64,000 nt of DNA from Xanthobacteraceae bacterium (lineage in GTDB: Bacteria > Pseudomonadota > Alphaproteobacteria > Rhizobiales > Xanthobacteraceae). How positions within the stretch are numbered: the first letter of the stretch is position 1; every line of letters starts with the position of its first letter. A program made the position numbers and the translations under genes. Location: the NCBI GenBank assembly GCA_023954195.1, contig JAMLIK010000001.1:1600628-1664627 (forward strand), written 5' to 3'. Positions 9,021 through 17,039 of this stretch are shown one piece after another. Under the pieces are notes generated by a model, which worked only from the letters and a program-made list of their open reading frames with translations, did no database searches and was not told the origin of the DNA.

Positions 9021-10892
9021 TTACGCGACGACAATGACGTGAGCGGGCGGCGGCGATGCGTAAAGATCCTCGATCCATGCAACGCGATGCTCGATCACCG
9101 CGCGCTGGTTGATCGAGCCCTTGTCGGTGACCTCGCCGCGATCGATCGACAGCGGCGAGTCGATCAGCATGGCGCGCGTGACGCGGTTGGACGAGCCGGT
9201 GGCGGCGGCCGCGAACGTCGCGAGCCGCTCGCGGAACGCTTGCCGCACCTGCGGATCATGGGCCGCGGCGGCGAGATCGTCGGCCGGCAGCGCCGGATTG
9301 ACGACGCGGCAGCCGTCGAGATCGAGGATCACCAGCGCCGACAGTTCGTCGCGGTTGATGCCGGCGATCACCACGTCGCGCACCAGCGGCGCGCAGGCGG
9401 CGATCAGGCGCGCGCGCAGCGGGCCGACGCTGACCCAGGTGCCGCTGGCGAGCTTGAAATCCTCCGAGATGCGGCCGTCGAAATCGAAGCCGGCATCGAC
9501 ATCGGCGGGATCGGCGAAGCGCAGCGCGTCGCCTAGGATATAGAAGCCTTCGTCGTCGAACGCCTTCGCCGTCAATTCCGGCTGCCGCCAGTAGCCCGGC
9601 GTGACGTTCGGCCCCTTCGCGCGCACCTCGATCTTGCCGTTGTTGGGAAGGAGCTTGGCGTCGTTGCCCGGCACCGGCAGGCCGACATGGCCGGAGCGGC
9701 TCGTCTCCGGCGTCACCGACATGAAGAACGGCGCGGTCTCGGTGGCCCCGAGCCCGGTCAGCATCGGCACCCGCTTGCCGGTCACCTGCACCGCGATCTC
9801 GTCGAGGCTGTTCCAGACATAAGGCGACAGCGCCGCGCCCGAGAAGAACATCGCGTGCAGCCGGCCGAAGAATTTTTCACGTAAAGCGCCGTCCTCGCGC
9901 AGATAGGGCAGCAGCGATTCATAGCCCTTCGGCACGTTGAAATAGACGGTGGGCGAAATCTCGCGCAGGTTGCGCACCGTCTCGGCGATGCCGGCGGGCG
10001 TCGGCTTGCCCTCGTCGAGATACATCGAACCGCCGTTGAACAGCGTCAACCCGATATTGTGATTGCCGCCAAAAGTGTGATTCCACGGCAGCCAGTCGAC
10101 GATCACCGGCGGCTCGTCCTTGAGGAAGGCGAGGGTGTCGCGCAGCATCACCTGATTGGCGCAGATCATCCGCTGGGTATTGATGACCGCCTTCGGATTG
10201 CCGGTCGAACCCGAGGTCAGCAGGAATTTCGCGATGGTATCGGAGCCGATGGCGTCATGCACGGCGTCGAGGCGCGGATGCTCCGGCGTCGCCAGCAACT
10301 CAGCGAATGGCGTGACGACGCGGCCGGGGAGTGCGCCGCGCGCCGCGACGATTTCCGCGTCCGCCGGCGCGGTGGCGGCAAGCGCGGCGGCGAACGGCGT
10401 GGCGTCGGCGGCGAACACCAGCCCCGGCGTCAGCAGCTTCATCACGAAGGACAGCTTGCCGAAATCCTGCGACAGCAGCGAATAGGCCGGCGACACCGGA
10501 CAGAACGGCACGCCGGCAACGAGCGCGCCGAACGCCAGCAGCGCGTGATCGATCGCATTGCCGGACAGGATCACCACCGGCCGCTCCGCCGACAGCCCGC
10601 GCCCGATCAGGGCGGAGGCGACACGCCGGCTCAGGTCGAGCAACTGCGCATAGGTAACGGTGCGCCAGCCGCCGTCGGCCGCGCGCTCCGCCATGAAGAC
10701 GCGATCGGGCGCATGCTTCACCCAGTGATGCAGACGATCGGTCAGGCGGCGCGGATAATCGCCCAGCGCGGCGGTGGGGCGGACGTAGATGGTGCTGTCG
10801 CCGCGACGTTCGATGCGCACTTTGGGCCGGCCGAACGAAATCGGCCGCAGCGGCGCGTCTGTCGGGATATTGGAAGCTGCCATCGTCGGCAT
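9021..10892 (-). CDS. couB: Feruloyl/p-coumaroyl-CoA synthetase, CouB-like
   Basis: This 623-residue AMP-forming acyl-CoA ligase belongs to the feruloyl-CoA synthase group: long N-terminal extension, the block ILSGNAIDHALLAFGAL, the P-loop TSGSTGNPKAVINTQ near residue 225, and the adenylate motif region GFYILGDALRF near residue 445. It activates hydroxycinnamic acids with ATP and CoA in the cytosol. A GGAG ribosome site lies nine bases before the first ATG (10892); an ATG at 10883 is an alternative. It follows the hydratase gene by 19 bases, so they share a transcript. The substrate is inferred from the locus. A paralogue lies at 22921-24819. Confidence 0.85.
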   Translation of the reverse strand: MPTMAASNIPTDAPLRPISFGRPKVRIERRGDSTIYVRPTAALGDYPRRLTDRLHHWVKHAPDRVFMAERAADGGWRTVTYAQLLDLSRRVASALIGRGLSAERPVVILSGNAIDHALLAFGALVAGVPFCPVSPAYSLLSQDFGKLSFVMKLLTPGLVFAADATPFAAALAATAPADAEIVAARGALPGRVVTPFAELLATPEHPRLDAVHDAIGSDTIAKFLLTSGSTGNPKAVINTQRMICANQVMLRDTLAFLKDEPPVIVDWLPWNHTFGGNHNIGLTLFNGGSMYLDEGKPTPAGIAETVRNLREISPTVYFNVPKGYESLLPYLREDGALREKFFGRLHAMFFSGAALSPYVWNSLDEIAVQVTGKRVPMLTGLGATETAPFFMSVTPETSRSGHVGLPVPGNDAKLLPNNGKIEVRAKGPNVTPGYWRQPELTAKAFDDEGFYILGDALRFADPADVDAGFDFDGRISEDFKLASGTWVSVGPLRARLIAACAPLVRDVVIAGINRDELSALVILDLDGCRVVNPALPADDLAAAAHDPQVRQAFRERLATFAAAATGSSNRVTRAMLIDSPLSIDRGEVTDKGSINQRAVIEHRVAWIEDLYASPPPAHVIVVA

Positions 10893-10911
10893 CCGGCCGC
10901 GCTCCTCTGCC

Positions 10912-11718
10912 TCAGGTCGGGCGAACCTTCGCGGTCTTGCGGTCGAGGAACGCCCGGATCCGGTTCTTGGCTTCCTGATCGCTCTGCGCCACCGTCGCCA
11001 TCAGCGATTCCATCAGCAGGCCGGTCTGCGGATTGGCCTCGGCGATCATCGGCAGCGCCTGCAACACCGCGAAATTTGTCAGCGGCGCGTTTTCCGCCAC
11101 CCGCTTGCCCAGCTCCATCGCCCTGGCGTAAGCGCCGCCAGCCTCGGTGAGATACTGCGAAAACCCGCAGGCGACGCCCTCGGTGGCGGAATAGACCCGG
11201 CCGGTCAGCATCATGTCGGCCATCCGCGCCACGCCGATCAGGCGCGGCAGCCGCACCGAGCCGCCGCCGCCGACGAAGATGCCGCGGCTGCCTTCCGGCA
11301 AGGCGTAATAGGTGCTGGCGTCGGCGACGCGGATGTGCGCCGCGCAGGCCAGTTCAAGGCCGCCGCCGATCACCGCGCCGCGCAGCGCGGCGATCACCGG
11401 CACGCGGCAATACTGGATCTTGTCAAACACCCGGTGCCACATCTGGGAATGAACGAGACCGCCGGTGGCGTCGCGCTCGGTCAGTTCCGAAAGGTCGAGG
11501 CCGGCGGAAAAATGCTCGCCGACGCCGTGCAGCACCACCGCCCCGACGCCATCCGGCAGATGCGAGAAACAGCGCTGGATCTCCGCCATGATGTCGTCGT
11601 TCAGCGCATTGCGCTTGGCCGGACGATTGAGCCCGACGCTCAGCACCGCCCCGACCTGCTCGACGGCCAGCAACGACCACGGGGCGGTCGCGGAAGCGGA
11701 GGTGGAGGCGTTTCCCAT
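10912..11718 (-). CDS. couA: Enoyl-CoA hydratase/lyase (crotonase fold), CouA-like
   Basis: A 268-residue crotonase. Both catalytic glutamates of hydratases are present, 20 residues apart: Glu122 in GGGLELA and Glu142 in ALPEGS, and the oxyanion-hole region HFSAGLDLSEL is intact. In the R. palustris p-coumarate route CouA hydrates p-coumaroyl-CoA and cleaves it to 4-hydroxybenzaldehyde and acetyl-CoA. It is the first gene of a leftward run (hydratase, ligase, SDR, binding protein). A palindrome lies 26 bases upstream of its start. Family and active site are seen; substrate is by synteny. Confidence 0.85.
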   Translation of the reverse strand: MGNASTSASATAPWSLLAVEQVGAVLSVGLNRPAKRNALNDDIMAEIQRCFSHLPDGVGAVVLHGVGEHFSAGLDLSELTERDATGGLVHSQMWHRVFDKIQYCRVPVIAALRGAVIGGGLELACAAHIRVADASTYYALPEGSRGIFVGGGGSVRLPRLIGVARMADMMLTGRVYSATEGVACGFSQYLTEAGGAYARAMELGKRVAENAPLTNFAVLQALPMIAEANPQTGLLMESLMATVAQSDQEAKNRIRAFLDRKTAKVRPT

Positions 11719-11743
11719 GGGTTATTATGTCCTTGATGGAATA

Positions 11744-11758
11744 GTTATGTTTTATAAC
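11744..11758. promoter_or_regulatory. Palindromic operator candidate upstream of the hydratase gene
   Basis: GTTATGTTTTATAAC is a perfect five-plus-five palindrome just before the hydratase start. Its 13-base core fits TTATRTTYNATAA, also found at 3192-3204 and 15759-15771. That suggests the same MarR repressor controls this operon. Confidence 0.55.
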
Positions 11759-11848
11759 AGATCGGGCAGGAGTCAACCTGATCCGGTGTCACGCCGCCCA
11801 TCTTCAATAACGCTTTCAAAAACAGCCCGATTCAGCTGTCATCTCGAC

Positions 11849-11981
11849 CGTGTCCCGGACGCGATGCAGCGTGGAACGCTGCTTCGCAGAACCGGGAGCG
11901 TCGCAAAACACCGTGGCTGGAACGGCCCCGGTTCTGCGCAGCGTCACTTCGTGCCGCAGCGCGCACGGGGCACGAGGCCAT
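11849..11981. repeat. Dispersed repeat, family D, copy 1
   Basis: A GC-rich imperfect palindrome with the arms CTTCGCAGAACCGGG and CCCGGTTCTGCGCAG around a variable centre. A diverged copy lies at 16281-16401. It fills most of the gap between the hydratase and DUF3237 genes, and separates two leftward transcription units. Confidence 0.6.
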
Positions 11982-12006
11982 TTCCAACAATATGCCGGAG
12001 GTGAGC

Positions 12007-12468
12007 CTATAATACCTGATGCACGTCGATGACGACGCGGTCGGCGTGGCGCGCGGCGGAGCCGACGAACAGGTGCCGCATCAGCCAGCGGTATTTCTCG
12101 CTGCCGGTCTCGAACCGCGGCGTGGTGCGGAAATAGATCAGCGCGGGGTCGACCGGCTCGTTGCGCTTCAGCTTCTCCAGCAATTCCCTCGGCCCGAACC
12201 GGATGCCGGTGTTGACGACATAGACCACCGCGCCGTCGTCGGTCTCGAAGGCATACTTGGCTTCGAGATCGATCAATTCGTCCGGCCGGATGATCTGGAA
12301 GTCGGCGCCGAACGGCAGCACCCGGCCGTTGACGTCCTCGCCGCGCACCTCGCCGCCGACGATCGGAATGATGCGCCGGACGCCGTGCCCGATATCGCCG
12401 GCCGAGGTGACGGCGGCGATCTGCGCGGTGATGGTGAAGACGTATTTCGTCGCGAGAACAGGAGCCAT
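12007..12468 (-). CDS. DUF3237 domain protein
   Basis: This 153-residue protein spans one DUF3237 (UPF0311) domain, a small beta-barrel of unknown function. Typical features are the block GVRRIIPIVGGEVRGEDVNG near residue 30, GADFQIIRPD, and the C-terminal RYRWLMRHLFVGSAAR-type run ending FVGSAARHADRVVIDVHQV. No signal peptide is visible. It starts four bases after the TRAP large permease gene ends, so it is cotranscribed with the transporter. DUF3237 genes often sit in aromatic catabolism clusters, but no activity can be assigned here. Confidence 0.85.
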   Translation of the reverse strand: MAPVLATKYVFTITAQIAAVTSAGDIGHGVRRIIPIVGGEVRGEDVNGRVLPFGADFQIIRPDELIDLEAKYAFETDDGAVVYVVNTGIRFGPRELLEKLKRNEPVDPALIYFRTTPRFETGSEKYRWLMRHLFVGSAARHADRVVIDVHQVL

Positions 12469-12472
12469 CGGT

Positions 12473-13777
12473 CTATCCTATCATGTGCATCGGCAGCCAG
12501 GTTGCGATCACCGGGAAGGCGATCAGCAGCACCAGCCGCACCAGGTCGGTGGCCACGAACGGCAGCACGCCGGCGAAGATCGTCGACATGCTGACGTCCT
12601 TGATGACGCTCTTGATGACGAACACGTTCATGCCGACCGGCGGGTGGATCAACCCGAGTTCGACCGTCATCACGATGATGATGCCGAACCAGATCGGATC
12701 GAAGCCCAGTTCGGTGATGACCGGGAACACGATCGGCACCGTCAGGATAATCATCGCCATCGCGTCCATCAGGCAGCCCAGCACCAGATACATCATCAGG
12801 ATCAGCGCCAGCACGCCGTAGCGGCCGATGCCGAGGCCGGTGAGAAACTCGGTGACGTGCTGCGGCGTCTGGGTGATGGTCAGGAAATAGCCGAAGCACA
12901 ACGCGCCGATCAGCACGGTGAACACCGCCGCCGTGGTGCGCGTCGCCTGCAACAGCGCTTCGAGAATGCCGGCGCGCGACAGCTTGCGGCGCAGGACGCC
13001 GATGACGAAGGCGCCGACCGCGCCGACCGCGCCGGCCTCGGTCGGAATGAAGAAGCCGCCGTAAAGCCCCCCGATGACGAAGAAGAACAGCGCCAACGGC
13101 GACCACACGTCGCGCAGCGCCAGCATGCGGTCGTGCCAGCTTGAGCGCGGGCCGGCGGGCAGGAAGCCCGGCCGCGCCGCGCCGATGATGGCGATGGTAA
13201 TCATGTGCATGGTGATCGCCATCAGCCCCGGCACGATGCCGGCGACAAACAGCTTGCCGATATCCTGTTGCGTGATGATGCCGTAGACCACCAGCACGGT
13301 GGACGGCGGCAGCATCGCGCCCAGCGTGCCGCCGACGGCGATGACGCCGGTGGAGAACGACTGCGGATAGCCGAAGCGGCGCATTTCCGGATAGGCCACC
13401 GCGGAGAACGTCGCGGCGGTCGCGACCGACGAACCCGAGATCGCCGCGAAGCCGCCGCAGGCGCCGATGGTGGCGATGCCGAGGCCGCCTTTCCAGTGCC
13501 CGACGAAGGTGTTGGCGGCGCGGAACAGTTCGCGGCTGATGCCGGACACCGAGACGAAGGCGCCCATCAGCAGGAACATCGGGATCACGCCGAACGAATA
13601 ATCGGTGACGGTGCGCATCACCGTCTGCGCCACCAGCTTCAGCGCCGGCTCCATGCCGGTGAGGTAGCCGAAGCCGGTGACGCCGACGAGGCCCATGGCC
13701 ATGCCGACCGGGACCCGCAACAGCATCATCACGAACAGGCTGACGAAGCCGATGACGGCGACGGTCTCGTTGCTCAT
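12473..13777 (-). CDS. tarM: TRAP transporter large permease (DctM/TarM-like)
   Basis: This is a 434-residue inner-membrane protein with about 12 hydrophobic segments, the DctM subunit that forms the ion-coupled translocation path of a TRAP transporter. Family marks include GATGACGGFAAISGSSVATAA-type glycine-rich helix (here ATIGACGGFAAISGSSVATA) and GGTLGAMLPPSTVLVVYGI. It lies six bases after the small permease gene and four bases before DUF3237. By synteny it is TarM of the R. palustris system that takes up p-coumarate and related acids together with TarP and TarQ. Confidence 0.9.
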   Translation of the reverse strand: MSNETVAVIGFVSLFVMMLLRVPVGMAMGLVGVTGFGYLTGMEPALKLVAQTVMRTVTDYSFGVIPMFLLMGAFVSVSGISRELFRAANTFVGHWKGGLGIATIGACGGFAAISGSSVATAATFSAVAYPEMRRFGYPQSFSTGVIAVGGTLGAMLPPSTVLVVYGIITQQDIGKLFVAGIVPGLMAITMHMITIAIIGAARPGFLPAGPRSSWHDRMLALRDVWSPLALFFFVIGGLYGGFFIPTEAGAVGAVGAFVIGVLRRKLSRAGILEALLQATRTTAAVFTVLIGALCFGYFLTITQTPQHVTEFLTGLGIGRYGVLALILMMYLVLGCLMDAMAMIILTVPIVFPVITELGFDPIWFGIIIVMTVELGLIHPPVGMNVFVIKSVIKDVSMSTIFAGVLPFVATDLVRLVLLIAFPVIATWLPMHMIG

Positions 13778-13783
13778 CGCCGC

Positions 13784-14347
13784 TTACTCCGCCGTCTTGA
13801 TTTTGGGTTCGTGCAACTGTTCCGGATGGAAAACCAGACGCCAGGTGCGGATCGCGATCAACAGCACGGCGGAGACGTCGCCGACCCACGCCACCGCGTA
13901 GAACGGCCAGATCGGCAGTTGCAGATCCATCGTCAGCACATGATCCTCGCGGGTGGTGATGACCTTGTCGAGCAGGGTGTAGGTCTGCACCGTCACCACG
14001 AACAGCAGCACCAGCGTCGCGAATACGTCGATCCAGCGCTGATATTTCGGCGAGGCGTTGGCCCAGACCAGATCGACGGTGATGTGGGTGCCGCGATAGC
14101 TGGTGGCGGCGATGCCCCAGAAGATCAGGATGCCGAGCAGGAACTGGCCGATATTGTAGTAATCGGGAATCGTCACCGAAAAGAACTTCCGCATGAACAC
14201 CGCGACGAAGGTGTTCAGCGCGACGATGCCGACGAAGAACGCCGCCACCCATTCGATCGAGTCGATGAACTTGTCCATATAGTTCTTGGGCGGCGCCATC
14301 GATGGCCGCAACGCGCCGTCAGGGGCGACTTCGGGATCAGCGGGCAT
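13784..14347 (-). CDS. tarQ: TRAP transporter small permease (DctQ/TarQ-like)
   Basis: A 187-residue DctQ-type membrane subunit with four hydrophobic helices. The segment WVAAFFVGIVALNTFVAVFM is helix 1, and GILIFWGIAATSYRGTHITV carries the conserved W-x-x-A-x-x-x-R region. It partners the large permease encoded immediately downstream and the periplasmic protein encoded upstream. A family A repeat lies between this gene and the binding-protein gene, which could help keep the binding protein more abundant than the permeases. Confidence 0.88.
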   Translation of the reverse strand: MPADPEVAPDGALRPSMAPPKNYMDKFIDSIEWVAAFFVGIVALNTFVAVFMRKFFSVTIPDYYNIGQFLLGILIFWGIAATSYRGTHITVDLVWANASPKYQRWIDVFATLVLLFVVTVQTYTLLDKVITTREDHVLTMDLQLPIWPFYAVAWVGDVSAVLLIAIRTWRLVFHPEQLHEPKIKTAE

Positions 14348-14390
14348 GGATACGTCTCACGTCATCGCGGGGGGTCTCAACAACATCGGC

Positions 14391-14508
14391 GTCGTCCCCG
14401 CGCAGGCGGGGACCCATAACCCCTGACTTCGATTGTCATAGATGGCGTCGCCTCAGGTGAGGAGCCGAACCGCTGCGGCGTATGGGTCCCCGCCTGCGCG
14501 GGGACGAC
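14391..14508. repeat. Dispersed hairpin repeat, family A, copy 2
   Basis: Arms CGTCCCCGCGCAGGCGGGGA and its exact reverse complement bound this 118-base element between the TRAP binding-protein gene and the small permease gene. Placed inside the transcription unit, it could act as a 3' stability or attenuation element. Confidence 0.8.
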
Positions 14509-14575
14509 GATTTTCGTATTGAAAATCTGACCACGAAACGAATTTCCGGTCAGCCATGCAAACGAGGCCGGCTTG

Positions 14576-15610
14576 TCACAGCCCCGCGTTGAATTTCTTG
14601 ATCGCGGCCTGGAGATCGGCGTCGATCGTGGCCGGATCGCCGCCGGCCTTCTTGACGTCGGCCGCCCAGCTGTCATGCAGCGGCTTCACGGCGGCCTTCC
14701 ACTTCGCGAGCTGATCCGGGGTCAACTGATAGACCTCGTGATCGGGCAAAGCCTTCATCCGGGCGCGGCCGTTGAACTCGAACTCGCTCCACGGATCGGT
14801 GACCTTGGAGGCCCACTCCGGCGTGCAGTGATCGTCGATGACCTTCTTCTGCGCCGGCGACAGCGCGTTGTAGCTCTTGAGATTCATGTTGTAGGTGAAC
14901 ACCGTGGTGTAGAGCGGCGCGTCCATCGCGTATTTGACCGCCTTCTCGATGCCGAACAGGAACATCGAGCCCCACGGGAAGGTGATGGCGTCGGCGACGC
15001 CGCGCTCGATGGCGTCGCGCGCCTCGGGCGCCGAAGCCTGGACGTTGGTGCCGCCGTACATCTTGACCAGTTCGCCGATGGTCGATTGCGCCGGGCGCAC
15101 CTTCATGCCCTTGAGATCCTCCGGCACCACAACCTTCTTCTTGCCGAACAGCGCGCCGGGATCGTGAATGAAGGCGAAGCACAGCTTGGTGTCCTTCATC
15201 TCGGTCGGCGCGTATTTGTGATACCATTCGTTCAGCGCCAGCGTGCCCTTCTTGCCGTCGCCGAACACGAACGGAATCTGCCCCGCCGCCGCGATCGGGA
15301 AGCGCCCCGGCTGGTAACCCGGATTGACGTAAGTGATGTCGGCGATGCCGTCGCGCGCCATGTCGTAGTGGTCGAACGCCTTGCCGAGCTGCTGCGAGGG
15401 GAACACGGTCAGCCTGATGGTGCCGCCCGACGCCTTCTCGATGTCCTTCGCCCAGGCGATGGTCGCCGGCACCAGGGGATGAGCGGGAGGCACCCACAGC
15501 GAGACCTTCAGGTTCACGGTCTTGTCCTGCGCCATCGCCGGCGTCGTTACAGGCGTCATGGCGGCGGTCGCGCAGCCGGCCATCAGCAGCGCCAGAAGTG
15601 CTTTCCTCAT
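14576..15610 (-). CDS. tarP: TRAP transporter substrate-binding protein (DctP/TarP-like)
   Basis: A 344-residue periplasmic DctP-family protein with an N-terminal signal (MRKALLALLMAGCATAAMTP, cleavage probably after AMA/Q near residue 27). The mature domain has the family segments LKVSLWVPPAHPLVPATIAW and the helix-hinge block MKVRPAQSTIGELVKMYGGT, whose Arg normally binds the ligand carboxylate. It is the first gene of the leftward TRAP unit. It resembles TarP of R. palustris by position, a high-affinity protein for p-coumarate-like acids. A 17-base palindrome shared with the MarR promoter lies 147 bases upstream. Confidence 0.87.
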   Translation of the reverse strand: MRKALLALLMAGCATAAMTPVTTPAMAQDKTVNLKVSLWVPPAHPLVPATIAWAKDIEKASGGTIRLTVFPSQQLGKAFDHYDMARDGIADITYVNPGYQPGRFPIAAAGQIPFVFGDGKKGTLALNEWYHKYAPTEMKDTKLCFAFIHDPGALFGKKKVVVPEDLKGMKVRPAQSTIGELVKMYGGTNVQASAPEARDAIERGVADAITFPWGSMFLFGIEKAVKYAMDAPLYTTVFTYNMNLKSYNALSPAQKKVIDDHCTPEWASKVTDPWSEFEFNGRARMKALPDHEVYQLTPDQLAKWKAAVKPLHDSWAADVKKAGGDPATIDADLQAAIKKFNAGL

Positions 15611-15961
15611 CGTCGTCTCTCCCTCGCCTGGAGGCCGGTTTTCCCGCCGCCAACTTTATTTAACATGTTATCCGACATCGCCCGCGATGCAAGCCGCGAT
15701 ACAGGCGAAGTGTGTCCTGTCCAGGCCCGCGCCGCAACGGCCGCGGTCGGTGAATTGATTATATTCAATAATCATCTGCGTGGAAGGGTTGGCCGCGCCG
15801 GTTCACATGAAATTCCGGCGGCCAGACCGGGCACATGATCTCCCCTTGAACGGGATCGCCGCAAACAGGCGTTGCTTCGCGCCTGTTGACCCGGCCATTC
15901 CTCCCTTTCTAAAAGATGGCGGCGCGGATTTTGCCGGTCGCGAGCAGAGAGATTCAGGACA
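15611..15961. other. 351-base intergenic region with the TRAP promoter
   Basis: This region between the divergent TRAP binding-protein and YkgJ-like genes has no convincing gene. It holds the perfect 10-base palindrome TAACATGTTA at 15661-15670, in the only AT-rich stretch near the TRAP gene, and the MarR-type palindrome at 15757-15773. Both fit a regulated leftward promoter. Nothing clear was seen on the YkgJ side. Confidence 0.5.
15757..15773. promoter_or_regulatory. Palindromic operator candidate upstream of the TRAP operon
   Basis: GATTATATTCAATAATC differs at one base from the palindrome at 3190-3206, and here the symmetry extends one base pair further on each side (T...A). A 17-base near-identity between two promoters 12.5 kb apart, both of transporters for the same class of acid, supports a shared regulator. 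Confidence 0.65.
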
Positions 15962-16258
15962 GTGAGCCCCTGCCAGAGTTGCGGCGCGTGCTGCGCCTAT
16001 TCGCGCGACTGGCCGCGCTTCACCATCGAGGACGACGCCGCGCTCGATCTCATTCCGGCGCGGTTCGTCAACGCGCGGCAGTCGGCGATGCGCTGCGAGG
16101 GCGAGCGCTGCGCGGCGCTGGTCGGCCGCGTCGGCGAGGCGACCTCATGCGCGGTCTATGCGGTGCGTCCGGAGGTGTGCCGCGTCTGCATGCCCGGAGA
16201 CGCCGAATGCGCCATGGCGCGGCGGCGCCACGGCCTGCCGCCGCTTCCCGAGAATTGA
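15962..16258 (+). CDS. YkgJ-like cysteine cluster protein
   Basis: This 98-residue protein carries the YkgJ/CxxCxxCC pattern: SPCQSCGACCAYS at the N-terminus, then paired cysteines in CEGERCAAL, SCAVYAVRPEVCRVC and DAEC. Such clusters bind zinc or an Fe-S cluster; function is not established for the family. It begins with GTG. The protein is short but complete for the family. It is not obviously cotranscribed with any neighbour; a family D repeat follows. Confidence 0.8.
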   Translation: MSPCQSCGACCAYSRDWPRFTIEDDAALDLIPARFVNARQSAMRCEGERCAALVGRVGEATSCAVYAVRPEVCRVCMPGDAECAMARRRHGLPPLPEN

Positions 16259-16280
16259 CAGGCTGCTGAAAATCGCTCCG

Positions 16281-16401
16281 TGCCTCGGACGCGGAGCGGC
16301 ATTTCATGCCGCGTCGCAGAACCGGGGCCGTTTCAAGCACGGTGTTTGGGACGATCCCGGTTCGGCGACGCAGCGTTGCATGCGGCATCGCGCCCGGGAC
16401 A
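16281..16401. repeat. Dispersed repeat, family D, copy 2
   Basis: It shares CGTCGCAGAACCGGG and the downstream CCCGGTTC...GCAGCGTTGCA arrangement with 11849-11981, but has drifted. It lies between the convergent YkgJ-like gene and the leftward hypothetical gene. Confidence 0.55.
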
Positions 16402-16421
16402 AGGCAAAAGGTAGTGGCCCG

Positions 16422-16823
16422 TCAGGCCAGCGCCGCCTGCTGCGGCTCGTCGTCCTCGATGTCCTCGAACGGCGCCAGCGTGGTCAGCGGCGCGGTCGAC
16501 AGCGTCACCGGCTTGCGGCCGCCGCCGGACGGCTGCGCCGCGCGCGCCGGCGGCGCGTCGCGCGAGAGGTCGTACAATGCCGCGCCGGGCCGTCCGCCGA
16601 GCCGGATCAGATCGCGTTCGGTGCAACTCGATGCGATCGCGATCGCCAGCGCGTGCAGATGGCTGCGCCGATAGCAGAACAGCGCCAGCATCGCCCGCAC
16701 GTCGGGCGACACGCTTTCCACCAGAAGCGACAGACCGTTCGGGTTGGCGCGATACATCTGTCCCAGCAGATCGTCCTGCACCGGGCAAAAATCGTTCTCA
16801 AATGCTTCGCGGCTGGACCACAT
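16422..16823 (-). CDS. Conserved-looking hypothetical protein, 133 residues
   Basis: I do not recognise this protein. It has an ordered N-terminal part (about residues 1-75) with FENDFCPVQDDLLGQMYRAN and VESVSPDVRAMLALFCYRRS, and a probably disordered tail rich in Ala, Pro and acidic residues (FEDIEDDEPQQAALA). There is no signal peptide and no membrane segment. AGGAG six bases before the ATG supports the start, and codon use resembles the neighbours, so it is probably a real gene. A site resembling a CtrA box lies about 55 bases upstream (16877-16892), which would suggest cell-cycle control. Confidence 0.65.
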   Translation of the reverse strand: MWSSREAFENDFCPVQDDLLGQMYRANPNGLSLLVESVSPDVRAMLALFCYRRSHLHALAIAIASSCTERDLIRLGGRPGAALYDLSRDAPPARAAQPSGGGRKPVTLSTAPLTTLAPFEDIEDDEPQQAALA

Positions 16824-16876
16824 GGCATACTCCTGGTCGGAGACATCCCCCGATCATGAAAATGCGCCGCAAATTC

Positions 16877-16892
16877 CTAACGACAGGTTAAC
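16877..16892. promoter_or_regulatory. Near-match to a CtrA box
   Basis: CTAA-N7-TTAAC differs by one base from the alphaproteobacterial CtrA consensus TTAA-N7-TTAAC. It is upstream of the leftward hypothetical gene starting at 16823. With one mismatch this could be chance. Confidence 0.3.
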
Positions 16893-17039
16893 CACGCGCG
16901 CGGGCGGCGGCCGGGCGTTGTTGCGCCGTTAACGCGAATCATCGTCGCCGCCATCGGGACGACCCCGTTGCCAAAACCACGGCTCTCGTGATGGATGGCG
17001 TCATCCCGGACCCCCGAGGTCCATCATGGAAAGACGACG

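Noticed and set aside
13205-14419. A 404-codon plus-strand frame across the TRAP permease genes
   Set aside because: Its His/Arg/Asp-rich translation is typical of the complement of membrane-protein codons.
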